A DNA stretch of 64,000 nucleotides, taken from Physcomitrium patens. Lineage: Eukaryota; Streptophyta; Bryopsida; Funariales; Funariaceae. The position numbers were made by a program, and so were the translations under genes. The stretch is taken from NCBI RefSeq assembly GCF_000002425.4, contig NC_037258.1:957719-1021718 (forward strand), in the 5' to 3' direction. Every line of letters begins with the position of its first letter. Positions within the stretch are counted from its first letter, which is position 1. Shown piece by piece: positions 33,536 to 45,136 of the stretch. The notes under the pieces are model-generated. The model worked only from the letters and a program-made list of their open reading frames with translations, was not told where the DNA came from and ran no database searches.

Positions 33536-34942
33536 TTACGGCGGTTGGAAGATGTTCCACAAGTCGCTGACAGTCTGGTAAGGAACGGGTTTTGGAGGCG
33601 GCACAAACGCGGCCTCTGCTCCTTCAGCTGTGCGGAAGTGAGGCCAGTCATAGAAGAGCTGGCGTGAGTTGGGGTAGGGGTTGTATGGCAGGAGAGGGTT
33701 GTAGGATTGGCTCGGATGATAGTCGAAGCTCGGGTACCGCGACACCAAATATTCATAAGGAGGGTACTGGACTGCTTGAGGAGGTGGTGCTGGTGCTGGT
33801 CCTTTGGGTTTGTCCTCTTTCTTCTCCTTTCCCCCTCCCTCTTCTTTTTTCTCTTGCTTCTCCTCTTTTTTTTCCTTCTTTTCCTCCTCATTCACTTTCT
33901 CTTCCTTTTTCTCGACCTTTACTTCCTTCTTCTTCGCCTCTGCCTTGTTCGCCTCTTCTTTGGGAGCTGGTGGGGATGGAGGCCAGAAATGTGCCTTTTT
34001 GTCGATTTTCTTCGCCCTTTTCAGAACGTCGGGTGGGTATGGTTTCCCAATCACCGTGACTTTATTCGAGGAGTAGTCGCACTGCACATCTAACACTCCT
34101 GCACAGCACTAGCATAAATCCTCGGTGGCTTGGACCAACATGCCATAGAACTTCGTAAGCATGAATGGCAATCCTTATCCATCCTTCCTCTGTATAGTAG
34201 TTAATCCTTCCCACTCTGTTATTCGTACAATCTGAGTAGTACTTTGATGCTCACCAGGTACTTCTCTGATTTCTTCCGAAATAATCTCCGCGCATTTCAT
34301 GCAACACATGCCCACCTTCAAATCCAGCTTCTTCAGTCCCACCAACTGCAACGCACAATTGCCATTCCCAGAGTCTAATCAACTATTCAATACATTCATT
34401 CACTTCCACGAAAAACTGGAAGCAATTAGCTCCATATCTGAGCTCTTGCTGCCTACCTCAGGAAAAAGCTTCTACTCTCAGATGCCATTCAACTATAGCA
34501 AGTGGCATCTTGGTCACTTACATACCCAGAAACGATTATACAAAAATGTGCATTTGCAGACCATCGGAGACTACAGGCAAGGAGACGAACACAGTGCATG
34601 AGTAGCAGATAGAAGACATACCGGCATTGTCTCAGCAGGGGCAACTTTAACTGGGGCATACCAAGAATTGCTTTCCAGCCAATTAGGAGGTGGACCTCCA
34701 GTGAAGTAAGTGAACACCTGCACATGTGCACATATGACACAGTTCGACTTGTGTCACAGCGCCTCAACTCCAGTCCGAGCGAAACCATTCCACACAAAAG
34801 TGCCAATCGGGCAATACACAACACTATCTCACCGAGTATGCTACATGAGACAACTTACGTAAAACTGAATCTATCAAGGGTTCGATCCAAGGAAGAAGAG
34901 TTAACTTGAGCATCACTGTCATCGTACCTCTTGGTTCTCCAT
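33536..34942 (-). CDS. Heavy-metal-associated (HMA) domain protein, 4 exons
   Basis: Plant HMA-domain protein, expected to bind a soft metal ion such as copper, zinc or cadmium, as a metallochaperone or detoxifier. My exons on the minus strand are 34942-34928, 34717-34622, 34345-34255 and 34098-33536, all GT-AG and in phase, giving 254 aa. The HMA domain starts near residue 38 (LVGLKKLDLKVGMCCMKC). Its MxCxxC metal motif is at residues 50-55, followed by the second half (VLDVQCDYSSNKVTVIGKPY). Next come a Pro patch, a long Lys/Glu-rich low-complexity segment and a Tyr/Pro-rich tail ending NIFQPP. There is no C-terminal Cys prenylation box, so it is HPP-like rather than HIPP. The first coding exon has only five codons (MENQE) and is the least certain part. 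Confidence 0.82.
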
Positions 34943-37836
34943 CCCAATTCGTCCCAAGAGCTTGCAATTCAACGGCTATCCACTAATAGCTCGACAGTAA
35001 GACGAACGTTCTGTTGGAGATCCAAGGTTTGCCTTAAAATTCAATAATCGGGTGAAAAACTTATAAAAGCGGATATGGTAAGAAAAAAGAGGACATGAGA
35101 GTATCAGATTATGCATTTCCAAAGTTTGGAGATTAGTATGGCCTGGCAAAGAAAAGCATTTCCAAATTGTATCTATCATCAAATACTGTTGGCTCGGATT
35201 CCATACAATTGAAGCCACGGTAACTAGGGCTTTTTGTAACAAGCCCCGAGTCAAGAGAGAACTCCAATCCAGCATTAATGACGAGATTTCCTCACAAGCA
35301 AAACCCCAAACTCAAACTATTCCGTAATTCCAGCACTAGAACTTAAGCCTTTCAAAACACCCTGACACAACGTACTGCAGTCAGTCCGAACGACTGGTCG
35401 TTAAGACCGGGACAACCATCGAAGCAGTATGGGGACCGTGGTAAAGATTCAAATTGTACTGCTTTGAAGGAAGGGAAACGATACAGTACATCTTCAACAA
35501 GAAATCACGCGTGCGCATAGATGAGATTCCTGTGTTCGTGTAAGTTAACATCAAGGTAAATTATCTGACTAACAAGCATGAACCTGGCAGCGGGCCCGAA
35601 CACGAGTGAGACCAGCATCCATATCCAAACTAGTGATAATTTCAGCCACCAAGATTCTTACAAGGATCTAAACATCACTTAGACGGAAAGCTCTCTTCCA
35701 AGTGATGTATCTGAGATACAATATATCGTAAAAATACAGCACACTCTAGCAAGTCCTCAAGATGACTCAAGTTTGCAAGGTAGTAGTTCAAACAGGTTCG
35801 TAGAGCCTGCCGCTTGCAACGAGTAGCTACTCAGACTCAGCGAAGAGAACTGGACAAAATGAATTGCAGCAAAGCCGACGTTGATCAATTTACTAGGTTA
35901 GTGAAAGAACACTCAATCATGCAGTCCTAGACATCGTTAGGCGTGTGGGGAGCCCAAGTAGAGTCGGCATCATGGGATTTCAGAAGCTCAGGTTGTGATC
36001 TTACTGCTTGAGCCTAGTCTCGCTACAAGTCCCCACTGCGCTTCCAAGATGCAAGCAATCAAACCCCACAAACGCAATGAGCAGAATCCCTTGCGAAGCG
36101 GATCCTAGCTCAAGGTTGTAACTAGATAATCTTGCAGTTCAAAAAACAATCCCCGTTGGCCACAGTGGCTGTCTCAACTGCCTCATTAAGTCCGCTTGAA
36201 CCAGCTAGGAAACCAAACTTGTCGCGTCACCACCCCTACCCACATACCAAATATCGCAGTTTGACTAGAAACAAAGATGAGCATAGAGATAGGCTCGGAG
36301 CAAGGACGGAGCGACAGCACGCCTGAAAAGGTGAAGGAAACCGAGAACAACTGGCCATGTGGTTTAAAAAATTCAAAGTTGGCCTACATACTGGACCAAG
36401 CGTTTTGCATCAGCAGGCACCTTCTTTATCGGCGCAAATTAGATCAGGCAAATCAATTAGATAATTTGAACTGGGTACTATACGTAGCCCTCATCAGTCT
36501 CCAGAGCTGATAGTACAAGCTTTGGCTTGCGTAGTCGATGTGGAGGTGAGGAGCGCCTCTTGTAACCGTGACCCGGTCAAGCATCCACAAGGCTTGCGTC
36601 TGCAGCCTATTCGTCTGCCGAGATAGACGCTGCTCCTCTGCTTACTTTGTATCGTTTAGTTTGACTGGAGGAGCACGTTCCATTAAATAAGATTGCTTGA
36701 TGCTATTTTATCAGTTTAGACCTCCCAGAATAGGGTATGACGTGTGTTCCTGTGGGGGGCTAGCTGGGGACGTTAAGGTTGAACAATATGCACCATGTCC
36801 TAGAATGTTGCATTTCTGCATAAGTGCTGTTGACCTTACGTGTAGGTATTCGTATTCCTCGCGTCCTTCTAACTCCCTCACTAGTTAACTTTTATTTTCA
36901 GGAGGCAAGTCTGTCTCGTGTGAATGATTTTAAAGAAGTAATCCTTCTTTCACGAGGACAGACATGAATATTACCAAGGGATGCACTACCGACTTGGTAA
37001 TCCTGTTAGTCGAAAACTGCACGCCAACTGCTGAAACATACATCCTTCCAAACAGATCCAGATTGTAATCAAGCACTCTCCGGCACAGTGAGACAGGCTT
37101 CAATCACTGCAACGATGCAGTTGAAGTGCAACCTTAAGAATCAGATGGCATGGAAACTCACATGGTGATACGAAATTGTCCGAATGATGGAATACATGCA
37201 TCATGCTCTCAAAAAAAATGCCCCCCGCAAGCTAAACTCACCACCTGTGAAGATTGAAGTGTCATGGTACGGTCAAACAACTCGATAACATATGCAACCG
37301 AGATAAGGTAAAAGAACCATAAGATTGAATTCAGAAGTTATTGTGAAGACAAAGCATTGTTTTGTCTTGACGATTTGTACCTACTTGCGCGGTCAGAGAA
37401 TTGGGGAAACTACACACACGGTAGAGCTATTCCCTGGACAGCACGCCAATCGCCTGGACATATCACACTCTAGCGATCTCCTCAAGGCCAACCGGAGCAG
37501 CAGAGTGGCACTGAAGCCCCAGCTCCAAACTCTGCAGGGTGTGTGACCACCCTGCCTTCCTTCCTGCCTGGCTTGGTAGGTGCGTGGATGCGGCGCAGCA
37601 GGCACACATGCCAGCCCCCAAGTGAGGTCAAAGCCCACACAATAGCTGTGCACCTCCTCCCCTTCTCTCCCTCCTTTGGGCACTGCAAACCCACAGCTGC
37701 ACGCATTCCATTCGGGCGGAGGAACCGAGGAATGCATCAATAAATTCTAGGTGGATGAAAAGATGGATGAATGAGTGCCGGAAGCCAGGAACTGCACCAC
37801 TGCCTACCCCAGAGAATGGAATGGAAAGTATACATG

Positions 37837-37842
<6 letters not shown>
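34943..37842. other. Upstream region of the HMA gene, no gene recognised
   Basis: Nearly 3 kb of host-like composition with only short domain-less frames on both strands. It may hold the promoter and leader exons of the HMA gene, or a non-coding transcript. A GC-rich patch lies at about 37480-37740 with a GGAAGGAAGG-type repeat on the minus strand. Confidence 0.4.
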
Positions 37843-37867
<25 letters not shown>

Positions 37868-38105
37868 TCAAAGAATTGATATTGCTACACCTTAACTAAC
37901 ACCTGCCACAACTGGGTGGGGGTACCAGATAGGTGAAGCACCTCCTTGCAGTGATCAATGAGTGGGGTTGAGAGGTAGTGCCTCTTCGGGGTCTTGCAAA
38001 CAAAACTCCCCAAAAGATTATTATTTTTGGATTCTGTTTCTAAAACCCAATTTGAATTGTAGAGGCTCTTTTTTGAAACCCCAGTTTCCAGAATTGTCTT
38101 TTTCT

Positions 38106-38141
<36 letters not shown>

Positions 38142-38744
38142 CTTGCCAAGGTATTATTGCTATATTAAAGTCCATGATTAAGTGATGTGCTAAGGCAATG
38201 AGAGTGAGAACAAGCTACAAAAATGGACATAGAATAAGGTAGAAAATTGAAGATAGAAGAAGATAGAGAATAGTAAAAAGAACAAGTAACATAAATTATC
38301 CTCTTAATAGCCAATATAATTCACTCAAATATTTCATCACTAACATTCGATAATTTGCACTTTCCTATAGTTACATCATTGTTAAGAAGCAATCAATATG
38401 CAACAACAAAGTTTGGTTCAAATGTGACAAGGAGGGAGAAAGGGGAAGGAGGGTGGTATATTGGCAAAAGTAAAATTGGATGTGGTGCCAACAAACTAAC
38501 TTCACCAATTGCCTCTTTAAAGCTATTACATGATATAATAAAATATTAGAAAAATAAGTGTGCTTAGTAAAAATTGGCATATACAATCATCCAAAGACAA
38601 TAGATATGTCTACTCATCTTATAATATACCACTTTAGTCCTTGTATGTACATGTGTGTCTGGAGTCTTCTTGTTGCAAAAACTAGGCGAAGTATGGTATT
38701 AACCTCCATTAGAAATGATTATGGCAACATGTTGGCTATTTCAT

Positions 38745-38782
<38 letters not shown>

Positions 38783-39187
38783 TTTGACTCCATATGTGAT
38801 ACCAAAAAAAATTTCTTAATACAATTCTTTTTTGGTCATCTAACTTCAATTTGCTTAACTTGCAATTATCTTTATGTCTTCTCAATAGATTGTTGCTCAA
38901 AGACTAATATAATTTGTATGTTTTTGCTACATGTTATGGATGTGATATCACTAAATTCTTTGATTTTTCTTGTTTTTGATTTTTGAAGGAAGAAAAAAAA
39001 AATTATACTTGGATTTTTGAATAAATGCAAAATCTTTTTGTTGATAGAATTATGCCGAAGATCCTTATAATTGATTGTAAGCTTATGCTTATGTTTGCAT
39101 TACAAATTATTTTTCTTTTAACTACAAAGCTATTTTATATTTGGTACATCAATAAGAATATTTTGGCATATTGTGTCACGCACATAC
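37843..39187. other. AT-rich spacer with simple repeats
   Basis: Contains (TA)n at 37843-37867, a T run of 29 at 38109-38137 and (AT)n at about 38749-38779. The rest is AT-rich. The 142-codon frame at 38558-38986 runs through the (AT)n repeat and is not a gene. Confidence 0.6.
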
Positions 39188-39412
39188 TATCATGAACATA
39201 CATACTTATTCTAGTAATTACCTAAATGATTAAATAGAAGTAAGTAAAAGTAGATAAAAATAAATCAATATCTTCTAAAAAAAATATTTTTTCTTATTAA
39301 GACATAAGCATATTAGAAGTTGCAAATTACCCTCTTCTAAACTAATATTGTTCTTGGTAGTTTCTTTGTTCTCAAGTCTTTTCTTCTATTTGACTTGAGT
39401 AATATTCTATAT
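39188..39412 (+). mobile_element. Element D, left part: start of an LTR and leader
   Basis: 39188-39275 matches the first 80-90 bp of the element A LTR read on the opposite strand (TATCATGAACATA and onward). About 39290-39412 matches the internal leader of element A (reverse complement of about 58200-58320). The rest of the LTR is missing between them, so D lost most of its 5' LTR. D is a plus-strand chromovirus interrupted by element C at the TATAT target site. Confidence 0.7.
39408..39412. repeat. Target-site duplication of element C (left)
   Basis: TATAT directly before the TG end of element C. The same 5 bp follow its CA end at 47765-47769. Confidence 0.85.
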
Positions 39413-40239
39413 TGTTATTCTCGTTGTGTTCAAGCTTCAGTATACCAAAGCAATTAAACTAATAGAAGTGGGTTCGAACATGGCGAAAGACTGATTATAT
39501 GAATTGGGTTTGTTAGTGTCACAATTGACTGTACTTTGCTTATTTGAAATCAATTATCAAACTACAAAACACCAAGGCTTACTACTTCCATCTTAATTCA
39601 ATGCATAATCCATTCTACGACTATCAATTCAACAATACTTCCATATTCTTATTCGTTCATCTCCCACTTATTCTCTTTGTGGTTTATATATATTTAATTA
39701 CTCATCTCCAGCTTACTTATTATATTCAGTTTTTCAATTCATCACACAGAATTTAATATCTTCACTTAATACAATACAATTCGATAATCTCAATTCTCAA
39801 GGTCACAGATTTTTTCCAAAATGATCAGTCCAAAATTATATTCCACAATATTCTAATCACAGTTTCAATAATACTTCTTTCAATCACAATTCTTCATCAG
39901 AAAATAATAAAAGCAAAGAAAACAAAGAAATAGGACCAAGCTAATCCTAGCTTATGACACTTATAGTCTGGATCTTGGCTTATGACTCTCACAGTCTGGC
40001 TCTCGACTTACGACTCTTACAGTCTGACTTTGATCTCTCTTTCTTCAACCTCTTTATCCTACCAAAAAGATGATCTGTCGGCCAGCAGATTCTAAAGGTT
40101 ATGATCCTTTGAATTCTTAACCATTTATTTCACCAACAACCTATTGTTACCAACTAAACTGCCTAACCATCAGTATAATTCTCAAGGTTATCAATAACCA
40201 ACCAACAACTTATCACAAAGTTTATTTGCCTATTTTACA
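39413..40239 (-). repeat. Element C 3' LTR (827 bp)
   Basis: Nearly identical to the copy at 46994-47764. It is longer by 56 bp because a short unit ending in CAGTCTGG / CTTACGACTCT is present about three times here (about 39950-40030) and once in the other copy. Confidence 0.93.
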
Positions 40240-40252
40240 TAGCCCCACTCCT
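40240..40252 (-). other. Element C polypurine tract
   Basis: On the minus strand AGGAGTGGGGCTA lies directly before the TG of the 3' LTR, the normal place for plus-strand priming. Confidence 0.75.
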
Positions 40253-40291
40253 AATTGTGCAGCGTTCTCACAAACATTATTTAGCCTCAAC

Positions 40292-40746
40292 TTATAAAGA
40301 CGTAGCAACGTTGGCTTCTTCAATCAATGGCGTTTGCTTACCACCCTTTGAATTGGTGATCTTCTTCTCTACTACATCTTCGTTGTCTGCCTCGATATTC
40401 GAGGGTTCTTCATCCAAACACGTCATCAGATCTTCATTCAACAAATCCAATTCCCATACCTGAGACTCACGTTGGTAATTTGGTTGTTACGCTCTTCCAA
40501 CATCTTCTGCCATTCTTCTGTCGATTTCAAAGGTATCTCCAAAGGTGTTGTTGCTGAAATTGGCATATTAATCCACACTAAATTATTGGCCTCCTTTGCT
40601 AATGCAGCTAGTTTAGTCTGCAACATCGCAACCTCTACCTGCAGCCACTCTTGTCGTTCCTTCCAATCAGTCTCCAACCTTGCTTTCTCAGACACCATGT
40701 TTGCCATCTTCTCCTTAACCACAAAAGAAAATATGATGCTTGTCAA
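40292..40746 (-). pseudogene. Extra coiled-coil ORF after pol in element C
   Basis: Sense-strand frame between the integrase and the polypurine tract. It opens MTSIIFSFVVKEKMAN and has a Lys/Glu/Ala/Leu-rich helix (EWLQVEVAMLQTKLAALAKE) that looks like a coiled coil. One frame ends at 40438; a second frame continues as an acidic tail (LDEEPSNIEADNEDVVEKK) to a stop at 40292, suggesting one frameshift. Tat and Athila elements often carry an extra ORF at this place. Function unknown. There is no clear membrane segment, so an envelope role is not supported. Confidence 0.55.
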
Positions 40747-40886
40747 GAGCCCCCCTCCTACTTCTTACTATGGTCCAATCAATTTGATCAATTCTCCCTT
40801 ATTTTCCATGATTCGTCATGATGAAATATCCTATCATCATGATTATTTAACCTCCCCCTTTTTATAACAGAAAATCTGTCCCGGAT

Positions 40887-41078
40887 TTATGTATAGTAAA
40901 GTTTAAGCCGATTGCCATTGATCCGTGTCGTAAATTTAGTATCCATAAAATCTTCCAATTGTACTGAATCATTTAGAAATTCATCAATAACTTGATATGG
41001 CCCATGCCATTGAACTTGAAATTTTTTTGGAATTTTTTTAAATTGACTATCATAAAGAAGTACCAAATCATTTGGCAT
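40887..41078 (-). pseudogene. Element C integrase C-terminal part
   Basis: Short frame with the GPY/F motif of gypsy integrases (HGPYQVIDEF). It is separated from the integrase core by a stop near 41080-41120. Confidence 0.75.
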
Positions 41079-41120
41079 AAAAGTCTTTGGTCTAAGCTTA
41101 CTATCATAATAAGTCTTCCT

Positions 41121-41966
41121 TTATTTTTGTGTAGTTTCCATTATCATTAATGCATTGGCTCTAGTTTCATCTAATTTTTTTAATTCTTCTAAATGGTGCC
41201 GTAATGAATCCTGATCTTCCAATCTATTATTTATAGTAATTCGTAAACTTTGGACTTCCAATTCAATAGGTAATATTGCTTCCTGACCATAAACCAATTG
41301 GAAAGGGGTAGCATTGGTAGTAACTTTATACGCAGTATGGTATGCCCATAAAGTTGCAAACAACTTAGTGTCCCAATCTGTTCCCGCTCTTGAAACTATT
41401 TTTATTAAGATTTTACATAAAATTCTATTAGTCTTTTCTATTTGTCCATTGACTCTAGGATGATACGGTGTAGTCTTTCGATGTTTTATCTCGTATTTAG
41501 CCATGAGTGCTTTGATTGTACTATTTATTAAATGAGTTCTTCGATCACTAATCAATTTTTGTAGACAATCAAATCGTGTAATAATATGTTCATACAAAAA
41601 AGTTGCTACTGTACTTGCACTATTGGTTTTCATAGCTACGGCTTCAACCCATTTTATTACATAATCCGTTGCTACTAGTATATACCATTTTTGTTCATTT
41701 CTCAAGGCTGGTATAATTGGTCCCACAAAATCAATTTCCCATTTTTCAAAAGGCACTTGAGCTAGAATTGGTACCAATGATATTGTTGAAGTTCCAGTAG
41801 GTCGACCCATTCTCTGATATGGGTCACAATGATGGACAAATTGATAGGCATCTACAAACGTTGTTGGCCACCAATAACCAGCCTGTAAAGCTTTACAAGC
41901 CATGTTGTCCTCCACAAAATGTCCACCACGACTATCCAAGTGGCAACCTGCCAATATAGTACGCAC
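41121..41966 (-). pseudogene. Element C integrase core
   Basis: 281 codons. The HHCC zinc region is recognisable (GGHF, then HHCDPYQRMGR with the first Cys kept). The core has EIDFVGP, SDRRTHL and GQIEKTNRI, the positions of the D, D and E residues. The second block is normally SDxGTxF, so it is altered. The first frame starts inside the domain; a further upstream piece is at 41988-42206. Confidence 0.85.
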
Positions 41967-42398
41967 TTCAATCTGATAAATATAGTATCACAAAACTCCA
42001 TCCTTACCTTGTTTATATAAAACTTCACCAATCATCGTATAAAATGTACATTTTAATATTAAGCGTTGTTTGAGCTTTTCATTAAAATTAGGTGGGAAGG
42101 TTTGAAATGTCAAGTACTGAATTATTTCACTATACTCTGGAGTAATTACATCTACCACAAACAGTTCCGCATTGGATAGTGCATCATTAATAGAATCATT
42201 ATCCAATATATTGGATAACCAAGATAAATGGTCCGCATTGGAATGTGATTTTCCTAGTCTTACCTGAATAGTAAAATCAAATTCCTGTAAGAGTAAAATC
42301 CATCATGCAATACGACCACTCAATTGAGGCTTATTAATCATATATTTTAAAGCATCATGGTCAACATGAAAAACAAATTTATAACCAAGAAGATAATG

Positions 42399-43592
42399 TC
42401 AAAACTTTTGTATGGAATAAATCATCCTTAATGCTTCTCTTTCGGTTGTTGTATAATTTCTTTCAGTTGCTATCAATTGACAACTTGCATAATAAATAGG
42501 GTGATCAAAATCTTGGTCATCTTTTTGGCTTAGCATAAAACCAATCGCGACATTAGATGCATCCACATAAACTTGGAATGATTTTGTCCAACAAGGTGCC
42601 ACCAATATTGGTGCTGAAACCAATTTCTGTTTCAATGTTTCAAATGCAATTGTACATTCCTTTGTCCAAAATAGATTGATTCCATTGGTTGGTGGTTTCT
42701 TCAAGAGATTTGGCAAAAAAAGGCATATAACTATGAATAGATAGATAAATTGCCGATAATAATTGATATGGTCGACAAATACTTGAACACCCGTAACAGT
42801 GTCTAATTGCTTTAATTCTATTATAATCTTTATTTTATCCAGATCTATAGCAATGCCTGCCATCAAAACTATATGATCCAACAGTTTACCAGAAGGTACA
42901 CCAAATTGATACTTTTTTGAATTTAAAGAAATTCCATATTTGGCACATTGATTTAAACATTGACCGAGACATTTTAAATGCATGGCTCTCGTACTAAATG
43001 TATAGAAATCATCTAGAAATATTTCCATTGAAATTTGTAGATAATCTTGGAACACTTGCATCATTAACCTTTGAAATGTAGCTGGTGCATTATAAAGCCC
43101 AAATGGCATAACCTTATAGGCAAAGGTCCCTCAATCTGTAGTAAAAGTAGTTTTTAATTGGTCGTCTTTTGAAATCTTAACTTGATTATAACCAGAGAAT
43201 CCATCAAGAAATAAATAATATTCATGTCCCACGATAACATTCAATATACTATTCGTGAATGATGAAGGAAAATAATCCTTTTTGGTAGCCGTATTTAATT
43301 TTAAGAAAACTTGACAAATGTAAACTTTTCCATTCTTTTTTGGTACCATAACAATTGGTAAAACCCATTCACTGAAAGAAAGTAGATAGATAAATCCAAC
43401 CTCGAAGAGTTTATCTAGTTCTTGTTTTACCATGAGTGAGTATTTTGGATTAAGCCGATGTTGTCTTTGGCATACTAGTATAGCATCTTCTTCTAATATA
43501 ATTCGATGCTCACAAATTTCGGCTTGAATTCCTTTCAAATCCACATACGACCATACAAAAGTAATTTTATGCGTTAAAAAGTATTCCATCAA
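42399..43592 (-). pseudogene. Element C reverse transcriptase and RNase H
   Basis: Two frames, 43592-43131 and 43109-42399, meet at a short frame break. The first has VPKKNGK and FLDGFSGYNQV. The second has MPFGLYNAPATFQR, the catalytic FLDDF, and the RNase H start FQVYVDASNVAIGFMLSQ. All these are Ty3/gypsy hallmarks. The frame break near 43110-43131 makes it inactive as read. Confidence 0.88.
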
Positions 43593-43718
43593 AATTTCTT
43601 TCTCCTTACCTTTTATACCGTCGTAAGTCTAAATGATTTGGAAAGCCTGCCTTGTACCTAAATTAATTGATTGAAATCATGGAATTTCAGGAGTTACTAG
43701 AATAATATTCTGCTCAAT

Positions 43719-44411
43719 TCAAAAATCTTTCATAAAATCCGACACATTAGAACTTTTTAACTCCAGTTCCATAGCACTAACATAATTAACATCCTGTCTA
43801 TTCATCCAATATTCAATCATATGATCAGAATCATCAATAACATCTGGAGGAACTAAGTACTCTTTCGATCCCATGCACTGATATTTTATTCTAGTGTGCT
43901 CAATAACTTGCCTTACATCAACATAAATTGGGTCAGATGCACCAATTTCTTCTTCTGTAGAACAATCTTTACAATTCGACAAGAAATCTGAAGTGACAAC
44001 GTGATATTGGACAGGGTACATTTGCAGCACAATTTTATCATTACCTTTCTCAATCGTCAATGTACCAAGGCCTCAGTCATTTTGAGCTTTAATTTGATAC
44101 AACTACGATCGCTCCAATAAAATTGGATATAACAATATAGAGCTTTACAATCAAAAAATAATATAATAAATTTTATAGGTAATCCCCATAATTACTGTAT
44201 CAATACTTCGTAAAATATCCATAAGTTTAACTTGACTAGAATCAGCCATTCTCAAAACTACTGTAGTAGGCAATAAGTGATCCAAACCCAATTCTTCTAT
44301 TGTAGCAACATTCATAAGATTTACACTAGATCCTCCGTCTACTTGCACTCCCGATAATAATACTCCATCAATTGAGACATCAATCATTGATGCACCCAGA
44401 TCAGGATTCAA
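43719..44411 (-). pseudogene. Element C protease region
   Basis: The frame at 44411-44151 has VDGGSSVNLM, an aspartic protease active-site variant typical of Tat/Athila-type elements. A second frame at 44060-43719 continues toward the reverse transcriptase without a recognised motif (linker). Confidence 0.75.
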
Positions 44412-45136
44412 ACTTACTTCTTGGATTTCTTTATTTCAAGATTTGCAATGAATTAATGAGGAATTCAAGATACTTCAGCACTCATGTGCTACTACTAATA
44501 GTTGCTTCATAGAAATAGTGGATTGTATGGTACCCAGATCTTTTAGAATATTATATGGTTCTGTATTAGTCATAATTTCCAATGTCCGTTTCTTCTTCTT
44601 AGTCCTAGATATCGATGCAGATAAATTGATTTTTTCTATATTAAAAATTGGTAAAGCTATTAGAATTGAATTTGATGGAGCTTGTAAAATTGGTTCTTTC
44701 AATGGGTAAGATTCTTCTCCCAATTGGACTGATATTGATTCCTTAGAATTCATGCCTCTAAGAGGATCTTTCAACAAAAAAGACGTTTTTTAAAACTGTG
44801 TAGAGAACGGAACAGCTTGATACCAAACCAAAGCCTTCGTAATTGGTACCTCATTGGGATGCATAACCGATTCAGGTCTTATATTGAGTAAGGAGCCTAT
44901 GTCAGGACCTGGATTGGATGGCCCCATAATTGGGTCCAATTGGCCCTTTACTTCAATATCACCCAAATATTGAATTGGTTTTTTTTTTTCTTTTGCTGAC
45001 TATTTGTAAGGATAGCTTGGACTACTTCTATTTGATGGATTGGTGAATCTTGAGGACTTTGATTTATCTCCTCCATTGTTCTTTGGCTTTGGATCTGCTG
45101 ATCTCGATTATTGAAATTGAATGGAGCATTACATTG
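44412..45136 (-). pseudogene. Element C gag-protease linker
   Basis: Contains a 100-codon minus frame (44777-44475) and short broken frames. They lie between the zinc-finger part of gag and the protease. No domain was recognised. Confidence 0.45.

Noticed and set aside
33466..34093. Several long frames on both strands opposite the HMA gene
   Set aside because: They are shadows of the Lys/Glu-rich low-complexity codons (products are Ser/Phe/Leu-rich strings).
34870..34895. GGTTCGATCC, like a tRNA T-loop
   Set aside because: The surrounding bases do not form a T-stem or an acceptor stem.
38558..38986. 142-codon frame
   Set aside because: Runs through an (AT)n microsatellite, giving an Ile/Tyr string. 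It has no domain.
39466..39480. GGGTTCGAAC in the element C LTR, like a tRNA T-loop
   Set aside because: Repeated in both LTRs, with no cloverleaf around it.
40472..40867. 131-codon plus-strand frame in element C
   Set aside because: Lies antisense to the coiled-coil ORF. Composition is explained by that ORF and no domain is visible.
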